From IMG/VR virus record IMGVR_UViG_3300027797_000056, positions 1-39,658 of that record: DNA of 39,658 nucleotides; one strand, 5' to 3'. The notes beneath the pieces were generated by a model. The model saw only the letters and a list, made by a program, of their open reading frames with translations, had not been told where the DNA came from and made no database searches. The DNA is from a virus. A program made the position numbers and the translations under genes. This document shows, piece after piece, positions 32,361 through 38,678 of this stretch. Position 1 is the stretch's first letter; the number at the start of each line of letters is the position of its first letter.

Positions 32361-35084
32361 TTACTTCTCGTCTTTGAACATCGAGTCGAGAACAGGGATG
32401 AGGTCCTGGATGGTGACGGATCGCCCATCCTCCTCGTCCTTCTGCTGGGAGACGGTCTTGGTGCTGGAGTCGGCCGACTTCCTAAAGATCCTGTCAACCT
32501 CAATAGAGGAGAGCCAGGCGTTCGCCACTGGAAGCTCGTAGATGCCGTAATTGTACCTCATCAAGGCCCAGCACCAGGCATGGGCTACCTGAAACAGAGC
32601 GGCAACCTTCTCGGCCTGGGCCTCCGGGCACAGATACAGGATGCTGTCATGAACACTCATGCAGAACTCCGCCTCCAGTCCGTACTTATCGATAAGCCAT
32701 TCCATCGCGGTCATGAAGGCATGGAGCATGGCACTTCCAGTGGATTGGATGCACCAGTTGTTCCTCATGGTCCAGAAATCGGTCCCCACGCTCGAGGGGC
32801 GGAATGCCGTGGACATCTTGGTGCCACTGAGAGGGTTGATGGGGCAGGGCATGTTGGCGATCTTCGCCATCTCGTTGTAGGCGTAGGAGTCGGATCCGCC
32901 GATGAGGGTCTGTGAGAGCCTGGAGGCCTTCTCTCCCTTCTTGATCTTGATGAGCTTTCGTCCCATCTCCATGGCCTCCTTCATCGGGATGGATTTGTTA
33001 CCCTTGCGGATGGTGTTGGCCAGGGTCTTCGCCCCGCAGCCATAGAGCATGCCGTAGTTGCAGCCCTTGGCAATAGCCCGAGTGATTCCAATGGCTTTGG
33101 CGGTCATGGAGTGCATGTCGGTCCCGTCGTCCTTAGACCCAGCGAGGATCGAGTGGGAGAACTGCGTGCTTCCAGCGATCTTGTGGTATGAGTCGGCGAA
33201 GATGGAGGCGACCACGGCCTCCTGTGCGTCAAAGTCGGACTGGACGAACACGTAGCCTTCGGGTGCTTGGACACGGGTCTTGATCTCGCTGCCGATCTTA
33301 TCGTACTTAGGGTCGGGAACGGTGAGCCAGAGGTTCTCTCCGGCTCGATTGGTGGAGGTGTTGTGGGGTACGGAGGCGGGCACGATAAGCTTGAACTTAT
33401 TCCCCTCAGGAGTCTCGACGGTCTCTATGTTCTGCTCTCGAACGCGGGAACGGACAGATGTCCAGTAGGCGACATTAACTGCGAGCGAGATGAGCTCCTT
33501 GGCCTGAGAAAGGTCGGAGTTCAGAATCCCGGACTCAAAGTCCTCGACGTAATCCTTGGTCAGAACACCTCCAACGTTGACACCCTCCCCGTCTTTGTGG
33601 GGAATGCGAAGGTAGGAGCCGCTATCCTCGTCCATGTAACACCAGCCCTTATCCGCGAGGAACTTGATGGGCTGATCGCCCCACTTGAGGCGGAGAAGAA
33701 GGTGGGAGAGGCGGTTCTTTGTGGAGATGCCCTGGATAACGGGTTTGCCGTCGACGAGGTCCTTCGCGGAGACGGTCCTCACCCACTTGGGCACTCCGTA
33801 CCACTTCGAGCTGGGTTTACCGGCCTTGGTGACTTTGAAATTGGCCTCCCAGTCAAGCTGGGACAGCCATGGATCCGCAGCCACCTCCTCGTCAGTGATC
33901 TCTCCCTCGTTCCAGGCCTGGTAGATCTCGGTGGCCATCTCGCCTAGGATGTCCTCCTGACGGGCGATGGAATCCTCCCACTGCTTCTCGCAGTCAGCGA
34001 ACCACTCATCCCAGTCGGATACCACGGGGAGTTTCGCGGAGGAGATGCCGAAGTGGCCGGCAAGGGTGGTTAGGGACGGGTTATTCTGAAGGTACTTGAG
34101 AGCAAGGATAGAGTACAGCTCGAAGGTGATCTTAACGTCATTCAGGGCGTACTGGATGAGTTCGTCCTGCTGCGGCACGAAATCCTCCATGGAGGTGGCG
34201 TCGACGAAGGTGTTACGGATCTTCTTCTCGTCCTGCTCGAGCGGGATGGATGGGCGGCAGTGGAAGTTATAGCAGTCGATGAGGTTATTCATGGAGCCCC
34301 TATCGGCCCAGATCGGGTCGGCTTTGTACGTGGCTTTCTTAGACTGCTTCTGAATATACCACCACCTCTGCCCGGATGCCAGACCGGAGACGTTGATGTG
34401 GGCGGACATAGTGTCAAACCACGCGTTGGTCTTTCCGAGAGCATAGGCTTCCGTGGTCCGGGAGCGGTCGTAGGCTACGTTGTGGGCGATAAACACCCCA
34501 TCCTTGCACCCTAGGGGCACGAGCATTGGCTCGTAGGGGATTTTGGGGTTGACAAAGCTAGGGTGCATCCAGATATAGTACGCTTTCTCCGTTACAGCGG
34601 TGGCGAGAATCGGGTGGGCGAAGTCGCTTCCCTTCACGAAAGTCTCGCAGTCGAAGACACCGATCTGCTCCTCGATGCCATCTACGATCTCCGCACTCCC
34701 CTCAAAGGGGTACTTGACCCAGCCGGCGTAGAGAAAGAACTCTGTCTTATCCGGAGCGTCAGGAATCTCCGTGTAGGCAAAGTCCTTCATGAGCTGGACG
34801 CGGGTCTCAGTGACTTCCCTGGATATCGAGTCAAAGTGATTCTTGATATTATCCGCTTGGAGCCCAGGCAGGCTGAAGTCATCGATGAAGAAGTTGTCCG
34901 GGTTGTTTACAGGGAAATTAACGCCGAAGTTCTCCATCTCCTCAAACACCTCGGTGACTTTCTTCTTGCCGGGGTCCTCAGCCTGGATACCGTCCCCAAA
35001 CACCTTCGAGTTCATCGAGTCGGAGAGGACAACGTAACCTAGGGAGTTGAGTTTGGACATATGGCGCTGAGTTGATACTACCAT
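32361..35084 (-). CDS. Family A DNA polymerase, mitochondrial Pol gamma-like
   Basis: 907-residue replicative polymerase with 3'-5' proofreading. Exonuclease motifs: FDCE (Asp145/Glu147), HN..YDR (His201, Asp206), Y312-Asp316. Polymerase motif A is SDFDAQE (Asp617), motif B is R669...K673...Y677-G, motif C is VHDS (His812, Asp813, Ser814). The flanking text tracks human POLG closely (DTMS.H...SGL, PHKDG..NVG, GSE.K..VQAP.GY, GTD.HS.TA...GI, then the final SIEVDRIFRK), more than bacterial Pol I. The Glu of the usual HDE is replaced by Ser. A C-terminal tail after residue 870 (about 37 residues) is extra. Pol gamma-like polymerases are known from S-TIM5-type cyanophages. An internal ATG at 35060 (MSKLNSLGY) is the likelier start. 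A terminator lies directly upstream. Confidence 0.95.
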   Translation of the reverse strand: MVVSTQRHMSKLNSLGYVVLSDSMNSKVFGDGIQAEDPGKKKVTEVFEEMENFGVNFPVNNPDNFFIDDFSLPGLQADNIKNHFDSISREVTETRVQLMKDFAYTEIPDAPDKTEFFLYAGWVKYPFEGSAEIVDGIEEQIGVFDCETFVKGSDFAHPILATAVTEKAYYIWMHPSFVNPKIPYEPMLVPLGCKDGVFIAHNVAYDRSRTTEAYALGKTNAWFDTMSAHINVSGLASGQRWWYIQKQSKKATYKADPIWADRGSMNNLIDCYNFHCRPSIPLEQDEKKIRNTFVDATSMEDFVPQQDELIQYALNDVKITFELYSILALKYLQNNPSLTTLAGHFGISSAKLPVVSDWDEWFADCEKQWEDSIARQEDILGEMATEIYQAWNEGEITDEEVAADPWLSQLDWEANFKVTKAGKPSSKWYGVPKWVRTVSAKDLVDGKPVIQGISTKNRLSHLLLRLKWGDQPIKFLADKGWCYMDEDSGSYLRIPHKDGEGVNVGGVLTKDYVEDFESGILNSDLSQAKELISLAVNVAYWTSVRSRVREQNIETVETPEGNKFKLIVPASVPHNTSTNRAGENLWLTVPDPKYDKIGSEIKTRVQAPEGYVFVQSDFDAQEAVVASIFADSYHKIAGSTQFSHSILAGSKDDGTDMHSMTAKAIGITRAIAKGCNYGMLYGCGAKTLANTIRKGNKSIPMKEAMEMGRKLIKIKKGEKASRLSQTLIGGSDSYAYNEMAKIANMPCPINPLSGTKMSTAFRPSSVGTDFWTMRNNWCIQSTGSAMLHAFMTAMEWLIDKYGLEAEFCMSVHDSILYLCPEAQAEKVAALFQVAHAWCWALMRYNYGIYELPVANAWLSSIEVDRIFRKSADSSTKTVSQQKDEEDGRSVTIQDLIPVLDSMFKDEK

Positions 35085-35092
35085 CTTATCAC

Positions 35093-35118
35093 AAAAAAGC
35101 CACCCTGGTCAAGGGTGG
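35093..35118 (-). terminator. Intrinsic terminator directly before polymerase gene
   Basis: On the minus strand CCACCCT, TGACC loop, AGGGTGG, then C and six T. It lies between the phosphoesterase stop and the first polymerase ATG (35084), 8 nt from it. It ends the phosphoesterase transcript and may set polymerase expression by read-through. Confidence 0.9.
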
Positions 35119-35120
35119 TG

Positions 35121-35138
35121 GCCACTTGGCCAAGTGGC
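35121..35138. repeat. Perfect 18-bp palindrome after phosphoesterase stop
   Basis: GCCACTTGGCCAAGTGGC is self-complementary and starts at the base after the stop codon on the minus strand, only 2 bp from the terminator stem. It forms a second hairpin in the transcript or a protein-binding site. Confidence 0.8.
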
Positions 35139-35786
35139 TTAGTAGTGGATCAGAAACTCCTCTCGGTCCGTGTAGTACACCCCCACCCCCTCGAAGTTAG
35201 TCGCGTCGATGATGTGAAGGTTCTTCCGCGAGTAGGGAAAACCGTAGTGCCCGAAGAAGTACTCGGCGTCCGGCTTGATGTGGTCCTCGAGCCGGTCGTT
35301 CTTAAACCACGGATACCCTATGCCTGTGAGAACGTGGTTTCTGTTCTTGTCCGTGTAGTTCGGATTGTAGTAAGCGTGGGCACAGCGGTAGGTCTTTTCG
35401 TACGACTCGAGTTCTAGGGTGAGCGGGGACGTGGCTAGCCAGTGGAGAAGGCTAAGTCTCTCCTCGAGCGGTAGTTCTTTCAGGCACTCAAGAGTGTACT
35501 TGACCTCCTTCTGCCTGATCTGCACTTTGGGAAGTATTAAGTTGCTAAGTATGTAGTTCTCGTTATTGCCTATGATAAAGGTCGCTTTTCCCGCGTCCAC
35601 CAGCTCCTTTATTATTAGGAGCATTCTTATGGGCGAGGTTCTTTTTGCCCTGCGAAAGAACGACTTGTGGTGGATAGCGTCACCCAGGATAACGTAGTGG
35701 TACCCCTCGGACTTCTGCAGTATTCTCTCTAGAGCATCGACTCGGCCATGGAGATCTCCTATAAGGCAGTATTTCTCAGTACTCAT
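35139..35786 (-). CDS. Metallophosphoesterase-like protein, degenerate motifs
   Basis: 215 residues of the PPP-type metallophosphoesterase fold. GDLHGR (residues 10-15) is intact, but the second and third motifs are altered: GDAIHHK in place of GDxxDRG and GNNE (73-76) in place of GNHE, losing the usual catalytic His. A later AHAYYNPN (His137) and FFGHYGFP (His180) supply other metal-ligand positions. Substrate specificity is not visible; phage relatives include protein phosphatases and nucleotide-clearing enzymes. Activity may be lost or changed. Its start overlaps the upstream gene by 11 bp, and a terminator follows. Confidence 0.8.
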   Translation of the reverse strand: MSTEKYCLIGDLHGRVDALERILQKSEGYHYVILGDAIHHKSFFRRAKRTSPIRMLLIIKELVDAGKATFIIGNNENYILSNLILPKVQIRQKEVKYTLECLKELPLEERLSLLHWLATSPLTLELESYEKTYRCAHAYYNPNYTDKNRNHVLTGIGYPWFKNDRLEDHIKPDAEYFFGHYGFPYSRKNLHIIDATNFEGVGVYYTDREEFLIHY

Positions 35787-36300
35787 CTTTGCCCTCCAGG
35801 CAGCAGCCAGGTGCCCACCAGTCCGGAATATCTGTTTTCCACGATGCGAATCTCCACTTCATCCAGTTGTAGTAGTTGCGGTAGGCTTTTACAGGGTTCT
35901 CGGAAACCTTGCAGAAGTCCGGCATAGCTTGAGCGGGTTGTGTATGCCCTAATCTTGGAAAGGCGTTCTTTACCCCGTTCCCATCTATGGACTTAAGACT
36001 TTCCCTGCCGGAGTGCTCTTTACCGTATCTATCCTTGAACTCGTCGCAGAGGTGCCATGTGAGGCTCCACGTCCACTCGAAATTATCCATAGACTCCTTA
36101 ACCCACTTAGTACAGGGGTGGTTTTTGTACGCTCTCACGGAATAGAACTCGCCGTCTTTCTTTCGAGCGGGATCCAGGTCGTAGTGAGCTAACGCTACGC
36201 TCATCATCTGGAGATGCTCCACGATCATCTTGTTGACGTGCTTGTCGCAATGGGCTTTTGCCGCGGTTTTGGGATCAAGGTCAAGGACAAAGATGTTCAC
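35776..36300 (-). CDS. Conserved phage protein, CDKHV family
   Basis: 174 residues with a GTG start at 36298-36300. It matches a family seen across marine phages: MNIFVLDLDPKTAAKAHCDKHVNKMIVEHLQMM near the N-terminus, then a HPCTKWVKESMDNFEWTW block and DEFKDRYGKEHSGRESL. The conserved Cys, Asp, Lys and His in CDKHV suggest an active or metal site, but no function is established to my knowledge. It overlaps the phosphoesterase by 11 bp and starts 6 nt after a terminator T-run. Confidence 0.75.
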   Translation of the reverse strand: MNIFVLDLDPKTAAKAHCDKHVNKMIVEHLQMMSVALAHYDLDPARKKDGEFYSVRAYKNHPCTKWVKESMDNFEWTWSLTWHLCDEFKDRYGKEHSGRESLKSIDGNGVKNAFPRLGHTQPAQAMPDFCKVSENPVKAYRNYYNWMKWRFASWKTDIPDWWAPGCCLEGKDEY

Positions 36301-36305
36301 TTACT

Positions 36306-36341
36306 AAAAAACCTTCGGATAGAGATATTCTATCACGAAGG
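36306..36341 (-). terminator. Intrinsic terminator directly before GTG start at 36300
   Basis: On the minus strand CCTTCG, bulged T, GATAGA, short loop, TCTATC, CGAAGG, then six T. The stem is 12 bp with one bulge. The T-run ends 6 nt before the GTG start of the CDKHV-family gene. The left arm contains TGATAGAAT (36327-36335), identical to the -10-like box of dCMP deaminase. Confidence 0.85.
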
Positions 36342-36370
36342 CGGGAGGGGTGTCTGGGCCGTTGTGACAG

Positions 36371-36544
36371 TTAGACGTCGTACTCTCTGCACTCCAGGGC
36401 GCTGGGGTTCTTCTTGCAGTAATCGTCTAGGGAGAGGGTGTGGGTCTCGTTGTCTAGAGTCAGTGTTGCTTTAGCATCTCCAGTAATGCTGATACCGCCC
36501 CCGGGCTTAAATGTGATGGAGTCGGAGAATGTGATGTTTTCCAT
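36371..36544 (-). CDS. Small hypothetical protein
   Basis: 57 residues, ATG at 36542-36544 and TAA at 36371-36373. It starts MENITFSDSITFKPGGGISI and ends with a Cys-bearing segment (DDYCKKNPSALECREYDV). A beta-type start with a short helical, acidic end suggests a small compact protein. A GTTTAAAG motif (36551-36560) lies only 6 nt before the ATG, and a terminator follows the stop, so it can form its own short unit. No family is recognised. Confidence 0.65.
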   Translation of the reverse strand: MENITFSDSITFKPGGGISITGDAKATLTLDNETHTLSLDDYCKKNPSALECREYDV

Positions 36545-36550
36545 AACGTA

Positions 36551-36560
36551 CTTTAAACTT
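36551..36560 (-). promoter_or_regulatory. GTTTAAAG motif before small gene
   Basis: Minus strand AAGTTTAAAGTACG, 6 nt from the ATG. If this is a single-element promoter, the mRNA would be leaderless or nearly so. Confidence 0.5.
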
Positions 36561-36588
36561 TAAGTTCTGATGTTAGGGTTGTGTAACA

Positions 36589-36660
36589 TGGGAAATACCG
36601 GATTCGAACCAGTGACCGTCTCCGTGTAAAGGAGCTGCGCTACCGCTGCGCCAATTTCCC
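36589..36660 (-). tRNA. tRNA-Val (TAC)
   Basis: Full cloverleaf: acceptor GGGAAAT/ATTTCCC, anticodon loop TTTACAC with anticodon TAC, and T loop TTCGAAT. One mismatch at the top of the anticodon stem (G/A). No CCA is encoded. Confidence 0.92.
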
Positions 36661-36662
36661 AG

Positions 36663-36745
36663 TGCACGAGAGAGGACTTGAACCTCCACACCGCTAGGGT
36701 ACGGGTACCTAAAACCCGGGCGTCTACCAATTCCGCCACTCGTGC
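36663..36745 (-). tRNA. tRNA-Leu (TAG)
   Basis: Class II tRNA with long variable arm. Acceptor GCACGAG/CTCGTGC, anticodon loop TTTAGGT (TAG), T loop TCAAGTC. Only 2 bp separate it from the tRNA-Val gene. Confidence 0.93.
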
Positions 36746-36748
36746 AAA

Positions 36749-36820
36749 TAGGACCGCGGGGAATTGAACCCCGTTCACACCGTTATAAGCAGTGGGCCTT
36801 AACCTATAGGCGACGGTCCC
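36749..36820 (-). tRNA. tRNA-Ile (TAT)
   Basis: Anticodon loop CTTATAA, anticodon TAT, which reads AUA directly. Acceptor GGGACCG with a G-T end pair, T loop TCAATTC. A sigma70-like promoter lies just upstream. Confidence 0.93.
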
Positions 36821-36831
36821 GATCTGTAGAT

Positions 36832-36860
36832 ATTATACCACGGATTCTGGGAGGTGTCTA
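36832..36860 (-). promoter_or_regulatory. Sigma70-type promoter of first tRNA array
   Basis: Minus strand TAGACA (36855-36860), 17-bp spacer, TATAAT (36832-36837) with an extended TGG. It is 12 bp before the tRNA-Ile(TAT) 5' end and should drive Ile-Leu-Val. Confidence 0.75.
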
Positions 36861-36864
36861 CTGC

Positions 36865-37302
36865 TCAGAGTGACCGAGGCTGGTTGATGGCGCCGGGTCT
36901 GTTATTGTAGTTGAATACCTCGCTCATAGGCCTCATCTCACCTAACACGAACCCGACTACGAGAACAGCACCCACAAGTATCCACCTGAACTTCGCGAGA
37001 TCCGTGATTCTCTTCTCGTGGTCTTTTAGGGCCTCGTCCATAGCCTTGAGGCTGTCCGCGTTCTGCTTCTTCGTCTCATCGAGAAGCTTTATGATAGCCG
37101 CGTCGGATTGCAGCGTTTGGTCTATTCTTTCCTCGTGGCGGACTAGGATCTTCGAGATATTCTGATTGGTCTCGGATATCTTGTCTACGGCGTTCTCAAG
37201 CTTTGCAAGCATCTCTCTGGAGAGATCTTCGTACACGCTCAGCTTTTCCTCTAGAACGGCCATTTTTACGTCTGTATTTTTCGTGAAAAATAGGTCGGCC
37301 AT
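36865..37302 (-). CDS. Coiled-coil protein with C-terminal membrane segment
   Basis: About 145 residues from the ATG at 37302 (MADLFFTKNTDVKMAVLEEKL); the frame extends further upstream but without conserved sequence. Residues about 12-100 form a long heptad coiled coil (DLSREMLAKLENAVDKISE, LVRHEERIDQTLQSDAAIIKLLDET). A single hydrophobic segment follows (FRWILVGAVLVVGFVLGEM, about 108-127), then a short polar tail. Proteins of this layout are common in cyanophage genomes and unassigned. Membrane anchoring suggests a host-envelope role (perhaps lysis or superinfection control), but that is inference. It lies between two tRNA arrays and has a GTTTAAAG motif upstream. Confidence 0.8.
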   Translation of the reverse strand: MADLFFTKNTDVKMAVLEEKLSVYEDLSREMLAKLENAVDKISETNQNISKILVRHEERIDQTLQSDAAIIKLLDETKKQNADSLKAMDEALKDHEKRITDLAKFRWILVGAVLVVGFVLGEMRPMSEVFNYNNRPGAINQPRSL

Positions 37303-37370
37303 TGGATAGATACGGTATCGTTTATAACTACTTGTATCTTTCAACAGAAGCCTCTGTTTCACTGGAAGAA

Positions 37371-37380
37371 CTTTAAACTA
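37371..37380 (-). promoter_or_regulatory. GTTTAAAG motif before coiled-coil membrane gene
   Basis: Minus strand TAGTTTAAAGTTC between the tRNA-Ser(TGA) 3' end and the gene at 36865-37302, about 69 nt before its ATG. Confidence 0.5.
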
Positions 37381-37385
37381 AAAAA

Positions 37386-37472
37386 CGGAAGGTGGGAGAG
37401 TCGAACTCCCAAGGGTTTTAACACCTCGACGATTTTCAAGATCGCTGCGGTCGCCAGTCTGCTTGACCTTCC
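37386..37472 (-). tRNA. tRNA-Ser (TGA)
   Basis: Class II tRNA: acceptor GGAAGGT/ACCTTCC, anticodon loop CTTGAAA (TGA), long variable arm, T loop TCGACTC region. The D-arm is atypical, with C in place of U at position 8 and a weak D-stem. Confidence 0.82.
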
Positions 37473-37475
37473 AGA

Positions 37476-37548
37476 CTGGGGTAGTAGGACTCGAACCTAC
37501 GACAGGTCGGTTAACAGCCGACTGCTCTACCAACTGAGCTATACCCCA
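37476..37548 (-). tRNA. tRNA-Asn (GTT)
   Basis: Acceptor TGGGGTA/TACCCCA, D-arm GCTC/GAGC, anticodon loop CTGTTAA (GTT), T loop TTCGAGT. No CCA encoded. Confidence 0.95.
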
Positions 37549-37620
37549 AGCCCCCGACTGGATTTGAACCAGCAATCTTCGCTTTACAAGAGCGCTGCAT
37601 TACCATTATGCTACAGGGGC
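37549..37620 (-). tRNA. tRNA-Thr (TGT)
   Basis: Acceptor GCCCCTG paired with CGGGGGC (one T-G pair), anticodon loop CTTGTAA (TGT), T loop TTCAAAT. It abuts the tRNA-Asn gene. Confidence 0.94.
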
Positions 37621-37623
37621 GAA

Positions 37624-37714
37624 CGGAAGATGTTGGATTCGAACCAACGGAGCCGGATCGTGCCGACTCGGCGGTTTAGCAAACCGCTGCCTTAAGCCTC
37701 TTGGCCAATCTTCC
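37624..37714 (-). tRNA. tRNA-Ser (GCT)
   Basis: Class II tRNA: acceptor GGAAGAT/ATCTTCC, anticodon loop TTGCTAA (GCT), long variable arm, T loop TTCGAAT. Confidence 0.95.
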
Positions 37715-37717
37715 ATT

Positions 37718-37731
37718 TTGCCTTTCGGCAA
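37718..37731 (-). other. Spacer hairpin with GAAA tetraloop
   Basis: Minus strand TTGCC GAAA GGCAA between tRNA-Arg(ACG) and tRNA-Ser(GCT). 5-bp stem, GNRA loop; a likely processing or stability element. Confidence 0.7.
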
Positions 37732-37732
37732 G

Positions 37733-37806
37733 CGCTCTCTGAGAGATTTGAACTCCCGACATCCTGGTTCGTAGCCAGGTGCTCTGGTCCGCTGAGCTAA
37801 GAGAGC
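37733..37806 (-). tRNA. tRNA-Arg (ACG)
   Basis: Acceptor GCTCTCT/AGAGAGC, D-arm GCTC/GAGC, anticodon loop CTACGAA (ACG, read as ICG after host deamination), T loop TTCAAAT. Confidence 0.95.
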
Positions 37807-37811
37807 AATTT

Positions 37812-37821
37812 GCCCGAAGGC
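37812..37821 (-). other. Spacer hairpin with UUCG tetraloop
   Basis: Minus strand GCC TTCG GGC between tRNA-Gln and tRNA-Arg(ACG). A short but very stable C(UUCG)G hairpin. Confidence 0.6.
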
Positions 37822-37823
37822 GA

Positions 37824-37894
37824 TTCCGAGACTAGGACTCGAACCTAGGATAGCGGGACCAAAACCCGCTGCCTTACCACTTGGCTATCTCGGA
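37824..37894 (-). tRNA. tRNA-Gln (TTG)
   Basis: Acceptor TCCGAGA/TCTCGGA, anticodon loop TTTTGGT (TTG), T loop TTCGAGT. Confidence 0.95.
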
Positions 37895-37901
37895 GAAGTT
37901 T

Positions 37902-37914
37902 GCCTCACTGAGGC
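37902..37914 (-). other. Spacer hairpin between tRNA-Ile and tRNA-Gln
   Basis: Minus strand GCCTC AGT GAGGC, a perfect 5-bp stem in the tRNA spacer. Confidence 0.6.
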
Positions 37915-37916
37915 GA

Positions 37917-37989
37917 TTGGAACGACGAGACTTGAACTCGTGACCGCACGGTTATCAGCCGTGTGCTCTACCAACTGAGCTACGTTCCA
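37917..37989 (-). tRNA. tRNA-Ile (GAT)
   Basis: Acceptor TGGAACG/CGTTCCA, D-arm GCTC/GAGC, anticodon loop CTGATAA (GAT), T loop TTCAAGT. Confidence 0.95.
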
Positions 37990-37993
37990 TTGA

Positions 37994-38068
37994 TGGGACA
38001 TCTCGGATTTGAACCGAGGACTAACCGGTTAAAAGCCGGATACTCTGACCGGGCTGAGTTAATGTCCC
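37994..38068 (-). tRNA. tRNA-Lys (TTT)
   Basis: Acceptor GGGACAT/ATGTCCC, D-arm ACTC/GAGT, anticodon loop CTTTTAA (TTT), T loop TTCAAAT. Confidence 0.95.
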
Positions 38069-38072
38069 GAAG

Positions 38073-38146
38073 CGCCTCAGGCTGGATTCGAACCAGCGAC
38101 TTACGCTTTAGAAGAGCGCTACTCTAATCCGCTGAGTTACTGAGGC
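38073..38146 (-). tRNA. tRNA-Arg (TCT)
   Basis: Acceptor GCCTCAG/CTGAGGC, D-arm ACTC/GAGT, anticodon loop CTTCTAA (TCT), T loop TTCGAAT. Confidence 0.95.
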
Positions 38147-38149
38147 AGG

Positions 38150-38165
38150 TGGCGCTTTCGCGCCA
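38150..38165 (-). other. Spacer hairpin with GAAA tetraloop
   Basis: Minus strand TGGCGC GAAA GCGCCA, a perfect 6-bp stem just upstream of tRNA-Arg(TCT). The rest of the gap to 38297 holds no tRNA or open frame that I can support. Confidence 0.75.
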
Positions 38166-38297
38166 GGGCGAGAGTGTCTGCCTACGATGAGCGACCTTGC
38201 GACTTATGCTGAAGCCGGTTTCGCCATTCTACGATGCAGCGCATGGGACTCTGCGTTTAAGCCTCCGTTCCTAGGAAACCCCACACCCGAAAGGGCA

Positions 38298-38371
38298 AGG
38301 GAACAGTCGGATTTGAACCGACAACACCCTGATCTTCAATCAGGTGCTCTACCAGTTGGAGCTATGTTCCC
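38298..38371 (-). tRNA. tRNA-Phe (GAA)
   Basis: Acceptor GGGAACA/TGTTCCC, D-arm GCTC/GAGC with a slightly long D-loop, anticodon loop TTGAAGA (GAA), T loop TTCAAAT. Confidence 0.94.
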
Positions 38372-38409
38372 AACTTCCAGCGGGACTCGCAAATTGGCCG
38401 GTTCGGTCC

Positions 38410-38437
38410 AGTATAATCGGCGTCGTACCAACGGCAA
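38410..38437 (-). promoter_or_regulatory. Possible sigma70-type promoter before tRNA-Phe
   Basis: Minus strand TTGCCG, 16-bp spacer, TATACT, about 40 nt before the tRNA-Phe 5' end, in a 166-bp gap otherwise without features. It could start the main tRNA array. Confidence 0.4.
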
Positions 38438-38537
38438 GACAGTCCCCAAGAAAGTACCACACTTTAACGACTGGGTGTGTGGCCGTGTCGTGCACTTAAC
38501 GAAAGGGCAAAACGTCTCCGGAGTCTAGAACGGAGAA

Positions 38538-38610
38538 TGGAGAGTAGGAGACTCGAACTCCTGACAGCCTGCTTGCAAAGCAGGTGCTCTACCAGCTGAG
38601 CTAACCCCCC
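38538..38610 (-). tRNA. tRNA-Ala (TGC)
   Basis: Acceptor GGGGGGT paired with ACTCTCC, including the G3-U70 identity pair. Anticodon loop TTTGCAA (TGC), T loop TTCGAGT. Confidence 0.95.
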
Positions 38611-38678
38611 TGGCGGCCCTTTTGTTAAAGCGGTAGAGCCGAACCGCATCAACGGAGAACGTTTGGACCGTTCTCGAG

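Noticed and set aside
33267-33947. Long plus-strand open frame within the polymerase gene
   Set aside because: It is a shadow of the polymerase; the minus-strand frame carries all catalytic motifs, and the plus frame has no ribosome site or recognisable domain.
34563-35042. 159-codon plus-strand frame at the polymerase N-terminus
   Set aside because: Another shadow produced by the codon composition of the polymerase gene.
35776-36300. T4 DenV-type pyrimidine dimer glycosylase
   Set aside because: The sequence does not resemble DenV; only a general DNA-related context supports the idea.
38166-38297. Possible additional tRNA in the spacer, with GGCGA...TCGCC ends
   Set aside because: No T-arm TTCRA sequence or proper anticodon arm can be folded; the end pairing alone is not enough.
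38187-38528. Plus-strand frame across tRNA-Phe
   Set aside because: It runs antisense through a well-formed tRNA gene and has no coding character.
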